Positions 1-12,387 of a stretch of DNA of 64,000 bases are shown here, one piece after another. Every line of letters begins with the position of its first letter. The stretch's first letter is position 1. This DNA comes from Marsupella aquatica. Its lineage: Eukaryota; Marchantiophyta. Under the pieces are notes generated by a model. It was given only the letters and a program-made list of their open reading frames with translations. It had not been told where the DNA came from and ran no database searches. The DNA lies in assembly GCA_973895155.1 (NCBI GenBank), contig OZ316898.1, forward strand, positions 12,400,001 through 12,464,000. Reading direction: 5' to 3'. Both the position numbers and the translations under genes were made by a program.

Positions 1-3000
1 TGGGGCTATTGGGCAGAACTTGAACCCGAGGTTTACAAGAAACGTCAAGTCGCTAATAGACAAGGCAGTACGTCTAGATGATTCAGAATATTATGTCATC
101 ATATTGTACACATCTATCTCTTCGTCAGTAGACAGGGCAACTCCAATCGACAGCATCCTTTCCCAAATGTCATCATTCTCTGATACTCAAGCTCAAGCTA
201 CGAGCCTCCCCGTTCAGGTTTGTAACTCAAACCTCATTCCCTTTCTTGAAATTTGAAACCCATTCGTGCAAACCCCGGCGCAAACATATGCAAGGTGTCT
301 GTACATGCAAGGCGTTTCTGTGTCTGCTATGCTGTATGCAAAACTCTCAGAGGGTAGAGAGAGAGCTACAGTAGTAGCCTCAATCTCATGGTAATTAACC
401 GAGCTGGTAACCATGACTGACAGGTAGACCAATAGTCAACAGTGTAGACCCAGAAAGAGGCAATGCAGTACAATAGAGACAGGCATCTGCATTAAGGCAG
501 GATAAATTATCTTATTTGCATAGTTGCAAGAGAGCTCTGTAGTGATCATAGTAGAGGCCTCGGCATGGCTACTAGTAGAAGAAGTCGCATTTACAGCAGG
601 AAGGATAGTGAGCTTCCGTTTTGGGGGCATTCTGCTTGAGTCAATCGTTTCTTAATGACTGTAGGTGCTTCTAAGTTCACAAAGGTTCACGATCATCACG
701 TATCTGACTGTATGATTCATTCCCGGCCTAAAGACTAGCTTTGCTACTGACCCGCCTACTGATTATGCTCTCTCCCACATGAGCCTATGGTGGTTCAGAT
801 CGAATCGCAGAGCTAGGAAACGACTAGGAGGGGTGTGTGATTTGGAGCCTGTATGTCCTTTATGTTGTTGTCCAACACAACGTCGCCTCTCATGCTCGTT
901 TGGGGGGATCACATTGGAAAGGTAACATCTGATATCCACAAAGGTTAAGGTGCTCGGATGGTCTCACAGAACCCTGATATAGACACAGTCTAGAGATCAA
1001 ATTATACTCTCATAACTCTACTTGTAGTTCTTTCAGAGTACTTTGCTCCTGTTTGTTTACTATGGTTTAATTAGGAGTAATTCCATCCAACGAATTCAGT
1101 TTGGTTGAGAAAAACAAGTTATCAGCAGTACAAAACAAGCATTTAGAAGATACTGTCTGATCAGATTGATAAAGCTCAAACGACACCCATGAGCAAGACA
1201 CGACCTTATAGCTGTGGATAACATCAACGCTGGAAACTCTTACTTTACTCATGGAACGGATGGAAAGATCTACCGTAGTAGCCACGTCAGGGAGAGTGTA
1301 GAGAATGAATGTAATCATTCTGCGCACATTGAAGTCTGCAATAGTAGCCACGTCAAGGAGAGTCATATATACGGAGAACGAATACAATCATTCTGCGCAC
1401 ATTAAAGTATTCAAGCTACGTGTTTCTTTGAAGGTCAGTGAATACAAAACGCGATTTTGTATTACAAGCTGACAATGCAAGTATGTTGAACCTCACAGGC
1501 AATGAACATGCTACTAGTAACTGTAGCTAGTGCTTGACTAAAGTGAGATGCAAACCTAGTCGATCAGAGAGAATCTGCACAACGAAAGTGGAGCAATCTG
1601 TCATGATTTTCAGAGAGAGTAGATTGGAGGAACAAAGATCTGAATCAAAAGCTAGTCACAGGCCCCTAGTACTCCAGAATACTTCACCGTCACCCTTTGT
1701 CTCAGTCGCAAGGGTGTGGCTCCGTTCCCGGCTCCATTCTGGTATCGACAGCGGCTCTGCCTAGCTTGTTTTTGGTTTTACCTCAATGCCATGCTTATTT
1801 CTTCTTTCTTTCTTTTCTCCACAAAAAATCACGGCTATTTCATTGAATGGAATCCTTGAGGTCGTCGAGGCAAAACGCAAAATCTCACATTGGGTTCGTC
1901 GAGAGACGTGGCCAAGCGTGGCTAGTTGTGCTCCATCTGTATGAGTGAACTTCGAGCCCAAAACAGAAACAACAAGAAAAACTTACAAACATCCAAAGCT
2001 CCTGAGTGAAACAGACTGAAATCTCACTGGACGTCACTCCTGTCAAGGCAGAGGCACCAGGGCTAGCCTGCATGCGCAATTTACGCATCTGTGAAGGTTG
2101 TTGTACAGTCCTGGCCAAGGTATTGCCTGAGGAGATCGATCCACGAGTCAGCGACCCATATCGAAGAACCTTGGCGTCCACCTGAACATTCAGGCATGAG
2201 GTCAAGTCAGTCAGTCTATCGGCAGAAAATAGAATATTGCTGTTGGACAACTTACTGACTTGCAACCACGTGGTTGGCAGTTTAATAAGTAGCGCTAGAC
2301 TAGGTCCTACACTTACTCAAAATTTTCTCTCAATTTTACAAACCTGACCCTGAGTCCAGCTTCCTCTGTCCTGCACTCATGACTTGGGTCAGTATATAAG
2401 TTTCGTCCCTCCACACGGGCTTACCCACTTCCATGGACTGTTCTTCTTAAAGTATCGATTTCTTCATAATTATCACATCCTGACAAGGAGCACTCTCCAA
2501 TTGGATCAGAAACGATGATCACTGAAATTCCTACGATAGCTTTGGTACTCAGTACTGTGGCGAGGAACAGCAAGCATTTTCACCTAGGTTACAATTTACT
2601 CTCTCTGAGTGCATACTCTTGGGAACAAGCTAGAGGTGAACACTTAAACAGGGTTTTCACTATGTGATAGGTGCAACATGGCGATCTTGCACTCATAGAT
2701 AAGTGACTGCAAATCCTCAGGGTTTGCACTTGTGATGAGTGTAACATTGACATCGTGCAATTATTGAGATGTTTCATGAGATTTTTCACTTATGGAGGCT
2801 GCAGTTAGGCAAAGCGACTTTACATTGTTTGGTGGCCACCATTTGCAGTAATGTGAATTCCGTCTGGAATATAAGTCAGGGTAGAACTTGAAACTAGGTC
2901 TAGGCCTGCATGAAACCGGAATTCATATTGCAGTTGAGTTTTTGGATTCTCCTGTGGTCCAGATACAAAAGCTCATGTGCCTGAGCACTCGTACAATGAA

Positions 3001-6000
3001 CAACACAAGGAGCAAACTTTTCAGTCCTAGACAGGAATTTGAGTCAACTTCTTTTACAGTACGTGTGACAGTTCACTTCTCGTCCGACTTAATGTCTATT
3101 CCGAACGCGGAAGAGAAACTATGACATTTCTGTAATGGACTATTCTGGATTGACAAGTCTTCGTACGGTCAGGGTAGTGTTTTAATATCATGTTGGAGAT
3201 GGCTACTTACTGCTACTGAATCCATGCAATTTCGTGACTGTGAAACTGGCTCCGTCTTCGTTGATGAATTTTGATTTGAATTGTGAATTGAGATCCACAG
3301 ATTGATTCTCTCGAGCCTCTTATCGGTGTTGACTCAGTGTAGGACGTCCTGTACGCCTTCGACTGGTTTACAATTCACAATGTCGGTCAAGTTGAGAGAT
3401 CTTTGTGGGTCATCGACCTCGTTGAATGCAATCCTGATATATTTCACCGTTCTCATCTGAAAACAATCGACCCAGTCTGCTGTCGCCTACGTCGTCCGCA
3501 TTTCTCGACAGTCAATCACGCGGCGCCTTGCTAGACGTCCAGCTCACCAGTAGAGGACTGGGAGGTGCAGAGATGGCAGCACGCCTTACGGTTGATTTTC
3601 CTGCTGCATGGAGCTCCAGGGATTTTCATCATGCAATGAAGTCAGTTCCGGCGTGCGGTGGATCAGGCGGGCCAGCATGAGCAGAAGAGCAGGAAAGCGA
3701 GAGCTGGCCGGGGAGACAGGAGGTGCGATAAGATTATTTTGACTCTGAGTTTTGTGATGATGGACGGACAGGACTCACTGTTCAGACTTCAGAAGGAATG
3801 ACAGATTCCACTGTGGTGGAACAGTAGAGTAGACGCAACCCAGGGAGGGATTTAAGCTCGAGATCCAAAGTCCTAGTCTCCTCGTTATTACCCACGTGAG
3901 TCGGAGAGAGAGGATGAGAAGTTCCCAAAACAGCGCGGCACACATGGCAACCAGAGAGAGAAACGAGGCAGAGCTAACGACAGAAGATCCACAAGCAGTG
4001 GAGGACATGAGACGACAAGACGAAGACTCCCTTAACCAAAAGAAAACAAGAAATGCACTCTGCCCCACTTTCGACATCCAAGGTCCTGGATCGGTACTGT
4101 AAGAAATTGCTCGATACGGGAGCTGGCGACGTACCTCTCCAGGCCTCCACCCTTTTGCTTTGCCTAAAAAACTGGTCAGTCTTGAGTCTGGATTGTGATG
4201 TGTTAGCACTACACCACAGCCGTACAGTGATTGAAGCCCGCTAATCATGCACAGGGTGGGAGGGCGGTCCGGGCCGACGACGGCACAAAAAGAGGCCGAA
4301 AGGCAAACCGAAAGTTTGAGAGAACCAGGCCCGTGACCAAAGGTGGGTCACAACAGGCTGAACACTATGCATTCCTGTTTGACAATACTTTCTACATACT
4401 TCCGACAATACACAGCAGACAATACACATCAGAGAATAAGGTCTGGGCCCATTTTAGGGCCCATCAGAACAACTGAAGTTCAGCCAATAACGTACTCCCC
4501 AAAAAGATGCCTTCTAGCCAGCTCCGTTGCCTTGAGAAACCCACACCATCCTACTGTCGCTCAAGTTGAGATGCACCAGCGCCGCTAGCTGATTAGAGGG
4601 ATAGAAAGCTCGATGGAGAATGGTTTCGTCCTGGCTGCATTGTTTAGCTCTTCCTTCAATCTGTCCTGCCAAACAGTTTCCTTTGCCTTAAAAAATCAGC
4701 TCAATGAACATCATCAAGAACAAAAACCCAGAAAACCTGCAAATCAATTTCAGGCAGGTAGAAGGAAGCATCGGGGGAAGAATAATCGATGATGTTCTTC
4801 ATGACAGCGGACTACTTTTGCTCTTGATCCACATCAATCACATCGAGCTAGAGCACATTGTATTCCGTTGTACTACTAGGTGCCTATGGCAACAATCTGA
4901 AGGATAGGCGACAGGCGTTTGATTGCTCCGAGAGACAGACATGCTTCGGATCGTCATCATGAGTGGTCATTTGTCTCTATCTTCTGATCTCTCTCCTCAA
5001 ATAAACGACAAACAAGCTGGAGTAAGAAGATGCTTCCGAACCCATCGCAATTTGCCACTCCTCGAAAGGAATGATTCATCCGTCAGAGAACAAAAGCTAC
5101 GATAGCCCAACAAGGCTGATTGCTCAACTCTCATCCATGAACTAAAAGGCAGCGTTCCATACCACAGAATGATGATGCCCTCTTGCTTTCTTTAGTTAAT
5201 ATAAATGAACCAGGATCCGCAGGTTGCTCGTGCTTCCCTCCGCGCGCCTCTGCTGGTACCGTACTCTTTTTTCATGACTTGGAAAAGCACCACCGCCGTA
5301 TTTTAAGTTCTAGCACTTTAATTGACAGACCTGCTTCTCAGACTACGGCATCTATCTAGATACTAAACTAGCTAGCAAACTACTCTTCTTTTATCACTGC
5401 AATCAAATCCATCTCGATCTTACGCACCGCAAGAAACATCGTGGGTACTTCCATGGTGATAAGTTAGTACAGTGCTGATCCAAGGAACTGGCGGCCATCG
5501 AGGATTTCGACTTTCGACTGTCAACCCCCACTTCGCAGCAAACAACTGTCTACTGTATATAAAATCATGGCTGAGCACTTGGACAGGAGCGAATGATGTT
5601 TCAATTAATGTTCTAGCTACAGTGTGCTCAAATTAGTCTGCTCGATCGAGTCACAAACTGGTGTGTCCAAATCACAGTGCCGTAGCTGCAGGCAGATGTA
5701 GATGGCTTCAAGAGGTCGGGTGAGTTGATTGGTGTGCCGTCGTTCTTCTTCCTTTTTCCTTGGAAATCCATCATCTACATCTATAAACACAGACAGCATA
5801 CTGACATGAAGGGAGACCCATGGAGTGTAGTTCCAGGGACCAAGAAGGTCAATGACATCGTTCTATATAGTTCAGTTGCAGAGGGAGGGAGACTGCCATA
5901 TTATGTGCTGGTACAGTACTCCATTATGAAAGTATGGTTAAACTCTCAAACAACTTGAGAGGGTGATGGAAAATGCCAGGAGTACAGGGTGAAAAAGATC

Positions 6001-6496
6001 TGTTAGGAACTTGCAAAGGCTACAGTCGACACACAAACTGGAAGGCTCGGACTGGGGCTCAGACTGGGGCTCGGACGGAGCTCGGACTTCTTCATATAAC
6101 AATAGCTAGTCTAGGTGCTGACCGTCCTTTTCTTATACTGATCGGATGAACGCAACTATTGAAATTGTTCAAGCCAGGCACCGGCTTCTCAGCGGTTCCT
6201 CTCTCGGCCCACCATGATTCTGCACTCATGGACAAATGTGAGGCTGCACTACAGGCTGACCGATAGATACAAGCCTCTATCATGGACCCACTGGAAGGAA
6301 CCACGCGGGGACCTGATCACTGGCCGGTCTTTAGTTGTGTGCTGCTCCCGCTGTACTTACTAAATGTCTTGTTTAGTTGCCTCAAAAGTTGACTCCCTTT
6401 GAGGCCTAGCTTCTTCCCTGGCACCGGCTCCACCGGTTTCTTAGCACCGCGACCTTGGGTACTTTTGGGGGATGCCCGTGGTTGGGGGCTCCCCCT
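1..6496. other. Intergenic DNA, no recognisable gene
   Basis: I see no gene here. Open frames are short and lack recognisable domains. The longest (3775-4248, minus strand, 157 codons) is rich in Ser, Leu and Trp with no motif I know. Apart from the 66 bp tandem duplication listed separately, a short run of 14 bp GC-rich repeats lies near 6040-6085. The rest looks like decayed non-coding sequence. Confidence 0.6.
1276..1408. repeat. Tandem duplication, 66 bp period, two copies
   Basis: The block beginning TAGTAGCCACGTCA recurs 66 bp later. Both copies end in CATTCTGCGCACATT. The copies differ by scattered substitutions, so the duplication is not recent. No coding role is seen. Confidence 0.85.
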
Positions 6497-6566
6497 TTTT
6501 TTCTGTATGCTTGCTATTTGAATGGAATTCATTTTTTCTGTATGCTGACTATTTGAATGGAATTCA
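6497..6566. repeat. Tandem duplication, 35 bp period, two copies
   Basis: Two head-to-tail 35 bp units, each starting with a T run and CTGTATGC and ending AATGGAATTCA. They differ at very few positions, so this is one of the younger duplications in the window. Confidence 0.85.
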
Positions 6567-6886
6567 TCTGGTTATTTTAGGCAAAAAACTATATATTGGA
6601 ATTGTTAAAGCCAGGCAGATAAGCAACAGCTAGACTGTAAAATTTTCATGTAGCAGATTTTTGCCGGACCATTTGATAAAACGTCTGCAAGATGATTCGA
6701 GCAAGCTTACAACTTCGAATTGATCATGTCACATGTACTCTAGGAACTTCGAAATGGACCAAAGTAAGAATAAGAATATTGCAAGATCTCAGTCAGGTTC
6801 ACTCTGTCAGGTAGAGAAGATCCGATACAATGTTCCGATAGGTCGAGTGCGTGTTTCTCCTGGTTCGAACAGTTGTTATCCATCTC

Positions 6887-6949
6887 GGCCGAGCGAAAGA
6901 CCTCACTGATTTCTCCGAACAAGAAATCGGGTTGGTCTTTCGCTCGGCC
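6887..6949. repeat. Inverted repeat (hairpin), 16 bp perfect arms
   Basis: The left arm GGCCGAGCGAAAGACC (6887-6902) is the exact reverse complement of the right arm (6934-6949). The 31 nt between them contain a second inverted pair (GATTTC and GAAATC) around a short loop, so a transcript of either strand would fold into an extended stem. No flanking target-site duplication is obvious. It could be a small foldback element or a small-RNA precursor. The sequence alone does not decide. Confidence 0.8.
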
Positions 6950-8573
6950 AGTAGAAGGCGATGGCAAATTTGTGGATGTGGTTCATTCTGGTAAACATGA
7001 CTGCTATAAATCATTCATTACTGTCGATTTGGATGCTCGTACAGCTCAACAAGTTCCTTTGATGTTCATCTCAGTCAGGATCCCACAGGCAAGGTCTTGG
7101 AGCATGCTCGCTTTCCAACAGCTCCCATCTACAGACCTCCATTCCTGCCACTAGATATTATGCACAGCTACTAACTGTAGCGAGATGCAAAGCTTGGAAA
7201 GATCGTTCGGTACATTATTGCACAATTTGAAGAAAAATAAGCTCTGGACGCAACTACTCCAATGCTCCATAGCAGACGTGAACATGTATGTCAGAGATTC
7301 GACGCATAGTGTCAGCTTCAGATTCTGAGTGCAGTGGAATCAAGAACTTTCAATTTCAATCACGTATTGGACTCAGAGTTTATGATTTTTTGTGTCACAG
7401 TTATTCAATCTTCTTTATTAATTCTAAGACACAAAAAACTAGATTGAACGCCCACTAGACGTATGTGTCTCCGTCGAATTACACCAGAGGGATATATAAA
7501 AATCACTGGTAAAACAAAATTAAAGAGCCTTCCAGGCAAGATGATCCCAAAAGCTAAAACCCCAATTAAGGGGTGGGCAGAGGGGGAACTGGGGAAGCAA
7601 CCAAAGAACCCAAGGGCCACAAAACCCTAGTACAGTCCAGTAAAATAACTAAAACAATCATGCACACCTGCTAGTATCCACAACAAGGGGACATCAAGAT
7701 GTTGTAACATCACACAAATGGACTGGGAAAGGTTGAATTCATTTTCACTCATAGTTCTAGTTATTCATTCTTAAGTTTCATTTCATGAATAGATAAGCTA
7801 GGATACCCGCTGGAAAGCCATAATTTCTTACGCCCACATGCTCTGGGCAATTCTTTGTCTTGAATAGTTGAATCCTAGTCTGCATTATTCAGCATTCTTA
7901 TTGAAATGTCAAATTTGCTTTCAAGTCAAAAAAATAAAATGTCTCATAAGTTGTCCTTCAGGGGTTGGAGTCAAGAAACTAAGATGCAGCATCTATGATT
8001 CTCATCTACAAATGGTGAAGGAGAGTTTTAACAAGAGAAATTTCTCTGGATAATGGGAATTACTCTGGAGAATGGTTCTATAAACCCCTTGTGAATTGTT
8101 TTTTTGGTAGACATACATGGTTACGAGGCATTACTAACCCCAGAGTGAGGTCACGGAACCCATGTGCCAGCCTGGCCTCAAGATTTTTGAATTTGAATGA
8201 GAAACACGGTAAGGTGCAAGTGGAAACAGACAGTGACAGATGAAACTTTCATAACATAAAAATGAAGTCAAAGGTTATAAAATGTGGCACTTGTGCTTTA
8301 CTCTTGGTAACTTATTCCCACTTGGGAAGAATGGGCTCTAATGCCGATTTTGTTTTACAACAATGCTAAGGAAAGTACACAAAAAAGAAAGTTGAACAAG
8401 CCTAGGAAGCACGACCAAACTCTCAAGCCACAAAAACAGGCAAAGAAAAGTGCATCAGTAGTGTCTCAAACGGCAGCCAAGAGCGAATGACAATATCGAG
8501 GCTCATTAATGAGCCTCGCACGCTCCCTGCCCGCGACCATCCCCGTTGGCTGCCCGTGAAAGAATGTGGACGT
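6950..8573. other. Intergenic DNA, nothing recognised
   Basis: AT-rich sequence with only short open frames and no recognisable gene, RNA or transposon end. Confidence 0.5.
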
Positions 8574-8710
8574 AAATTTTTTCTAAATGTCAAAGTTGAT
8601 GAATGAACCCCACTTTGGGTGGGGTTTGTTACAAAAGAGAATTGTGTCAGGCAGGATTCGAACCCCTGCCCTGTTGGGCCCAAGTCTGCTCGACTACCAC
8701 TCAGGCAGCA
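8574..8710 (-). mobile_element. SINE-like element with tRNA-derived head (family A)
   Basis: On the minus strand a near-consensus pol III box A (TGCCTGAGTGGTAG, complement of about 8694-8707) is followed by a perfect box B, GGTTCGAATCC (complement of 8654-8664). Downstream comes a body with a short palindrome, CCCAC...GTGGG (8608-8624), then an A-rich tail. The T-arm-like stem closes on a 9 nt loop instead of 7 and no full cloverleaf forms, so this is a tRNA-derived retroposon, not a tRNA gene. A second copy with the same head-plus-palindrome layout lies at about 42.6-42.8 kb. The outer limits are approximate. Confidence 0.6.
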
Positions 8711-10089
8711 TCTGCTGCACAGCTGGTAAGGCTCTTTAATTGTAATTATATTTGTTCTAGTGTCGGGCAATGGCTGTGGGCTACAGGCAGCCATATCACA
8801 AGTGGTACGGATTTCGACATTAATATGCATCGATATTGTCAATCGTGGTAAATCAATGTCTAGTAGGGCTAGAGATGATTTATTGCTTATGCAAAGTAGA
8901 GCTATTGTACAGGGGTCTGACCAAACCATTAGAATTGATGAGTTCTATAATTGTCTTGCCACAAAGAGCATTAATTATCCATGGGCTGATTAACATTATT
9001 GTGGCTGACTAAATCCGATTTGAGACCCGAGATGCGGGGGTCTTGTCCCTGACCAGCCTGGGAGGACTCCCATATGGTACTACGACTCTTGCTTGAGTTG
9101 GCCCTTGTGACCGCTCAGGTTGTATGTCCCTTCATTGGGCACTGGTCTTCATTCCTAGCTTGCATCTAAACGGCACGACGCGCTCTTGTTATATCCTCCT
9201 TGCAAAATTGCCTAGGCAATTATCATTAGCCATTCAATGAAAACACAATTTAGAGGAAGGCATGGTTACTAGCAACAACAAAACAGTACCAAGCAGAGTG
9301 ACTCCTGCCTAGAGGAATCCATTTGGATTCAATCCATATCATTCAATGCCCCTCTTCAGATTTGTGTTGGAAGCCAATCTGATCTCAAAATAATCCCTTG
9401 ATCTGAGATCAATATCGAGAGGTATATTCAAAATTTACGGATCATTATATGTTTTTGGCAACTTGAATTATAATAAGGGCAAGACTAATGGGTAGAAATT
9501 AATCCGTGGACCCCCATGTTCATCCAAAGAATGTGTGTTTGATGAAGTGAAATCAATTTTCAACAAGGCGGTAATCGACGGTTTGGAGTCTCCCGATGGT
9601 CTTGGTGTGTGCTCGTACAAAAGAAAATGCTCAAAAGATAGAGGAGATTTATCAACGGAAGGTTGAATATAGAGGAATTGAGTTTTTTGACGGTTTTTGC
9701 TTACACATTGGAGAAATTGTGTTTCTATCATTCATGATTGATTGTTTGTGAGTTACATTGAGCATTACTGCAACAAGACAGACTAGAGGACAACACTTAG
9801 CTATTGGCAAAAGAGCGCTTGTTGATTTGGTGGGAAGAACACACAAAACAAACAAGTCATCGCTTCACATGAAGGATTTGTAGTTTTTTTATTTAAGAAA
9901 GCTATGGTGTGAAAGAGAGACCAACGATTGTTTCTTTGACATAGAGGCTGCATTTGGCGTCAACCTATGTTCAGAGTGAGCTTCAGTTGAAGACTAGAGG
10001 AATGCGAACAATTCAAGTTGGGAAGCAAGCATTGTGGACAAGGGATGGCGACGTAATCAAAGAAATCAATTTTCAACGGCTAAGTTTGT
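8711..10089. other. Intergenic DNA with an unidentified open stretch
   Basis: No gene is recognised. A 77-codon plus-strand frame at 8760-8993 has ordinary amino-acid composition and might be a transposon coding remnant, but no motif identifies it. The rest is AT-rich and featureless. Confidence 0.4.
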
Positions 10090-10615
10090 GACGGTGATGA
10101 GATTGTGATATCTCTTAATTGAGAAAGGGTTTCCAATGAGCCTGAGATTGACAAATTTTGTCAAGTTCCAAATGAGTTTTTGAATTTCTTTGCCTTTCCA
10201 ATGAGTGTGAGTATAAGAAATATTGATCATGAGTCCATGAATTCTTTTAGCTTTCCAACATTGAGTCCGACATTGACAAATTTTACGTCAGATTTTGTCA
10301 CGATACTAAAGAGATCATGAGGTTTTCAATCTCTCTAGCTTTCTAATGTGTGACATTGAGATATTCGTCAAGAATTAGAGAGATCATGAGTATCTGAATT
10401 TCTCTAGCTTTCCAATGAACCTAACATTGATAGATTTTGTCAAGTACTAAGGAGATGATGAGTTTTTAATTTTACTTTAGCTTTCCAATGAGTGTGACAT
10501 TGAGAGATTTGATCAAGACAAGACTAAAGAGGTCAGGAGTTTCTAAATCTTGATCTTGAGTTTTCCAATGAATCAAACATTGACAGATTTTATCAAGTAC
10601 TAAGGAGATTGATTA
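10090..10615. repeat. Degenerate tandem array of about 65-85 bp units
   Basis: About seven diverged units recur head to tail. Each carries the same ordered phrases: GAGATCATGAG, then AGCTTTCCAATGAG, then GACATTGA.AGATTTTGTCAAG and a TACTAA-like end. Spacing varies by insertions and deletions. No open frame runs through it. It looks like an old minisatellite or satellite fragment. Confidence 0.75.
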
Positions 10616-11004
10616 TTTAGTTTTACAATGTGAAGCCAAAGGGGTTTTAACTATGTACATTTCTATTGGTTGGTTTTTTCAAGCTTGCAAATAATTAAAA
10701 AATACAAGCATTTTGATATAAAACACTGATATATCTTTGACAAACATCAAAAGGTAATTTTATTTTACTAAATGACATATCTCCCTTTGTATTTTGGTTT
10801 TTTTACGTTCAATATTTACGGCATGGCGCCCCCAAAATTACGTTGCTTTTGCCACAAACAGGACTGTGCACATTTGTTATTGTTAAAAATAGGATCATTC
10901 CTGTTTGTGGCTGGTTGTGGTGATGTGGCGCAACCTCATGGCAGGGAATTTGCAAGAGACCTCTCATGGGGTCCATAAATAAAACCTAGATGAACATAAT
11001 TATA

Positions 11005-11329
11005 TGCTGAGCAATAGATCTCTCATAGATCAAACAATCAAATAGTACCCAAAGGATATGTAGTTCATCTCTCTAGAGGTTATGTCCATACCCGTGTCCA
11101 TAGGAATACACAAGAGAGTTTTATAATACTCTAGGCTACGCCCATTGGCCTTACCAAGTCTCAACAACACAAGTTCCATCATAATCTTTAAGAAAGCTTT
11201 GTAAGAATGAACCTTAGTTCCACTCACAAGCTAACTGCTACTTGTGCATATACTAAGCAACATATCTTAATTTGATCAAGTCCATGACTATGGTTAGATT
11301 AATTATGGTTAGAGAGTAACTCTATAACG
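11005..11329 (-). mobile_element. Diverged Copia-type LTR, minus orientation
   Basis: Read on the minus strand this matches the LTR family at 41.8 and 53.5 kb in order: a start resembling TGTTAGGTATTTAC, the ACTTGGTA..GGCC..GGGC block, the AATAAAGCTCTCTTGTGT-like block, the GTGGACGTAGCC..GAGGTGAACCACGTA block near the 3' side, and an end in GCTCAGCA. It is much more diverged than the other copies and its first base has changed. I found no convincing target-site duplication, so its ends are approximate. Confidence 0.7.
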
Positions 11330-11459
11330 GAGAGAAAATGCCAAAATGTTTTGCAATCCACATCATCAAATAGGATATTCCAAAGTAGTCCACACTGGTT
11401 ACCTGGTTTTCCTATCTCTAGTTCTGAAAGAGACTAAAAATCCCTAGTCTTCAGTAAAA

Positions 11460-11863
11460 TGTTAGACATTCACTCTTATGACTCTAATCGTTGTTAGGGT
11501 TAACCTTAGTCATAGACTTAGTTAGTAGATTAGTCATGTTGCACACTATATCTCCAGTATTGTCAGTTAGGCATTTACCCTTACATTTAGAGTTACACTT
11601 GTAACCATAAGTAGGGCTAACCTTAGTTGCATAGTTAATTAGGTTAGTCATGCTGCGCACTATATCCCCAAGGAGTGTTTGCTTGGATGAGAGAAACTCA
11701 GGCTGATTGTTACGGAGTGATCGAATTGAAAGATAAGGAGAACTTGTGCTGTAAAGCTAGAGTAAACTCAATTGAGATAAATCACATATATGTATCTGTG
11801 TTGACTACTTGTGTGTTGGATGATCATGGGATTGTCCTTATAAATGTCATCTCTTGCTCAACA
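11460..11863 (+). mobile_element. Solo Copia-type LTR with internally duplicated head, TSD TAAAA
   Basis: A solo LTR of the same family as those at 41.8 and 53.5 kb. It begins TGTTAGACATTCACTC and ends GCTCAACA. It is flanked by perfect 5 bp direct repeats TAAAA (11455-11459 and 11864-11868), which mark one insertion event. The first ~100 bp of the LTR occurs twice, at 11460-11556 and again from about 11565, with a period of 105 bp. The second copy continues to the 3' end but lacks part of the middle found in the other family members. The head duplication therefore probably arose within or after insertion of one LTR, not from two insertions. Confidence 0.85.
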
Positions 11864-11868
11864 TAAAA

Positions 11869-12387
11869 GTTGTGGTTAACCCACCACCCTCCCACAAGTA
11901 TGATATACCCTGCTGTAATTAGGCTCTAGAAAAAAATTCCTCCCACATAAAACCATGACGTCCCATAAATGGTGGGTGGGCAGTTACAAGAAATAAAGAG
12001 GAAATAAATTTCCAGACAAGCCAGAAAAACTTGTGAGATAAAATGCCCCAGAAAACACTTATGTGTCCAGATTGGACACAAACACATGTTTTGGCTAAGG
12101 TTAGTATAAGCGAAATCCCAGGAAAATAGATTGAGACAACTCTTTGGGTAGGATTTTTTTTAATGTTCACCTGGAAATTTCTCAAATGAAGCAAGTTAGA
12201 ATAACTTTCCGCACTTGTTACCAAGTGACAACTAAAAGTAAATTTTGTAGACTGAGAGGTCAATTTTTAGGAGCTTCGAAGCATTTACCAGCGCTGTGTC
12301 GGAAGTAACTTTTAAAGGAAAACATTATAAACTTATTTTTTAAAAGGGCCAAACAAAGTAAAATGAAGAAAAAGCAAAATAATTTCA
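11869..12387. other. Intergenic DNA, nothing recognised
   Basis: AT-rich sequence between an LTR insertion and an A-rich duplication. Frames are short and carry no motif. Confidence 0.5.

Noticed and set aside
3775-4248. 157-codon minus-strand frame as a possible gene
   Set aside because: It has no recognisable domain, no signal peptide pattern and no supporting splice context, and plus-strand frames overlap it. Length alone is not enough in 64 kb of six-frame reading.
8641-8710. Possible tRNA gene on the minus strand
   Set aside because: Box B is perfect and box A is good, but the T-stem closes on a 9 nt loop and neither a proper acceptor stem nor an anticodon arm forms. The downstream body shared with 42.6 kb fits a SINE.
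11005-11863. The two neighbouring LTRs as one intact retrotransposon
   Set aside because: They are in opposite orientation, differ greatly in decay, and only 130 bp separates them, with no primer site or coding sequence.
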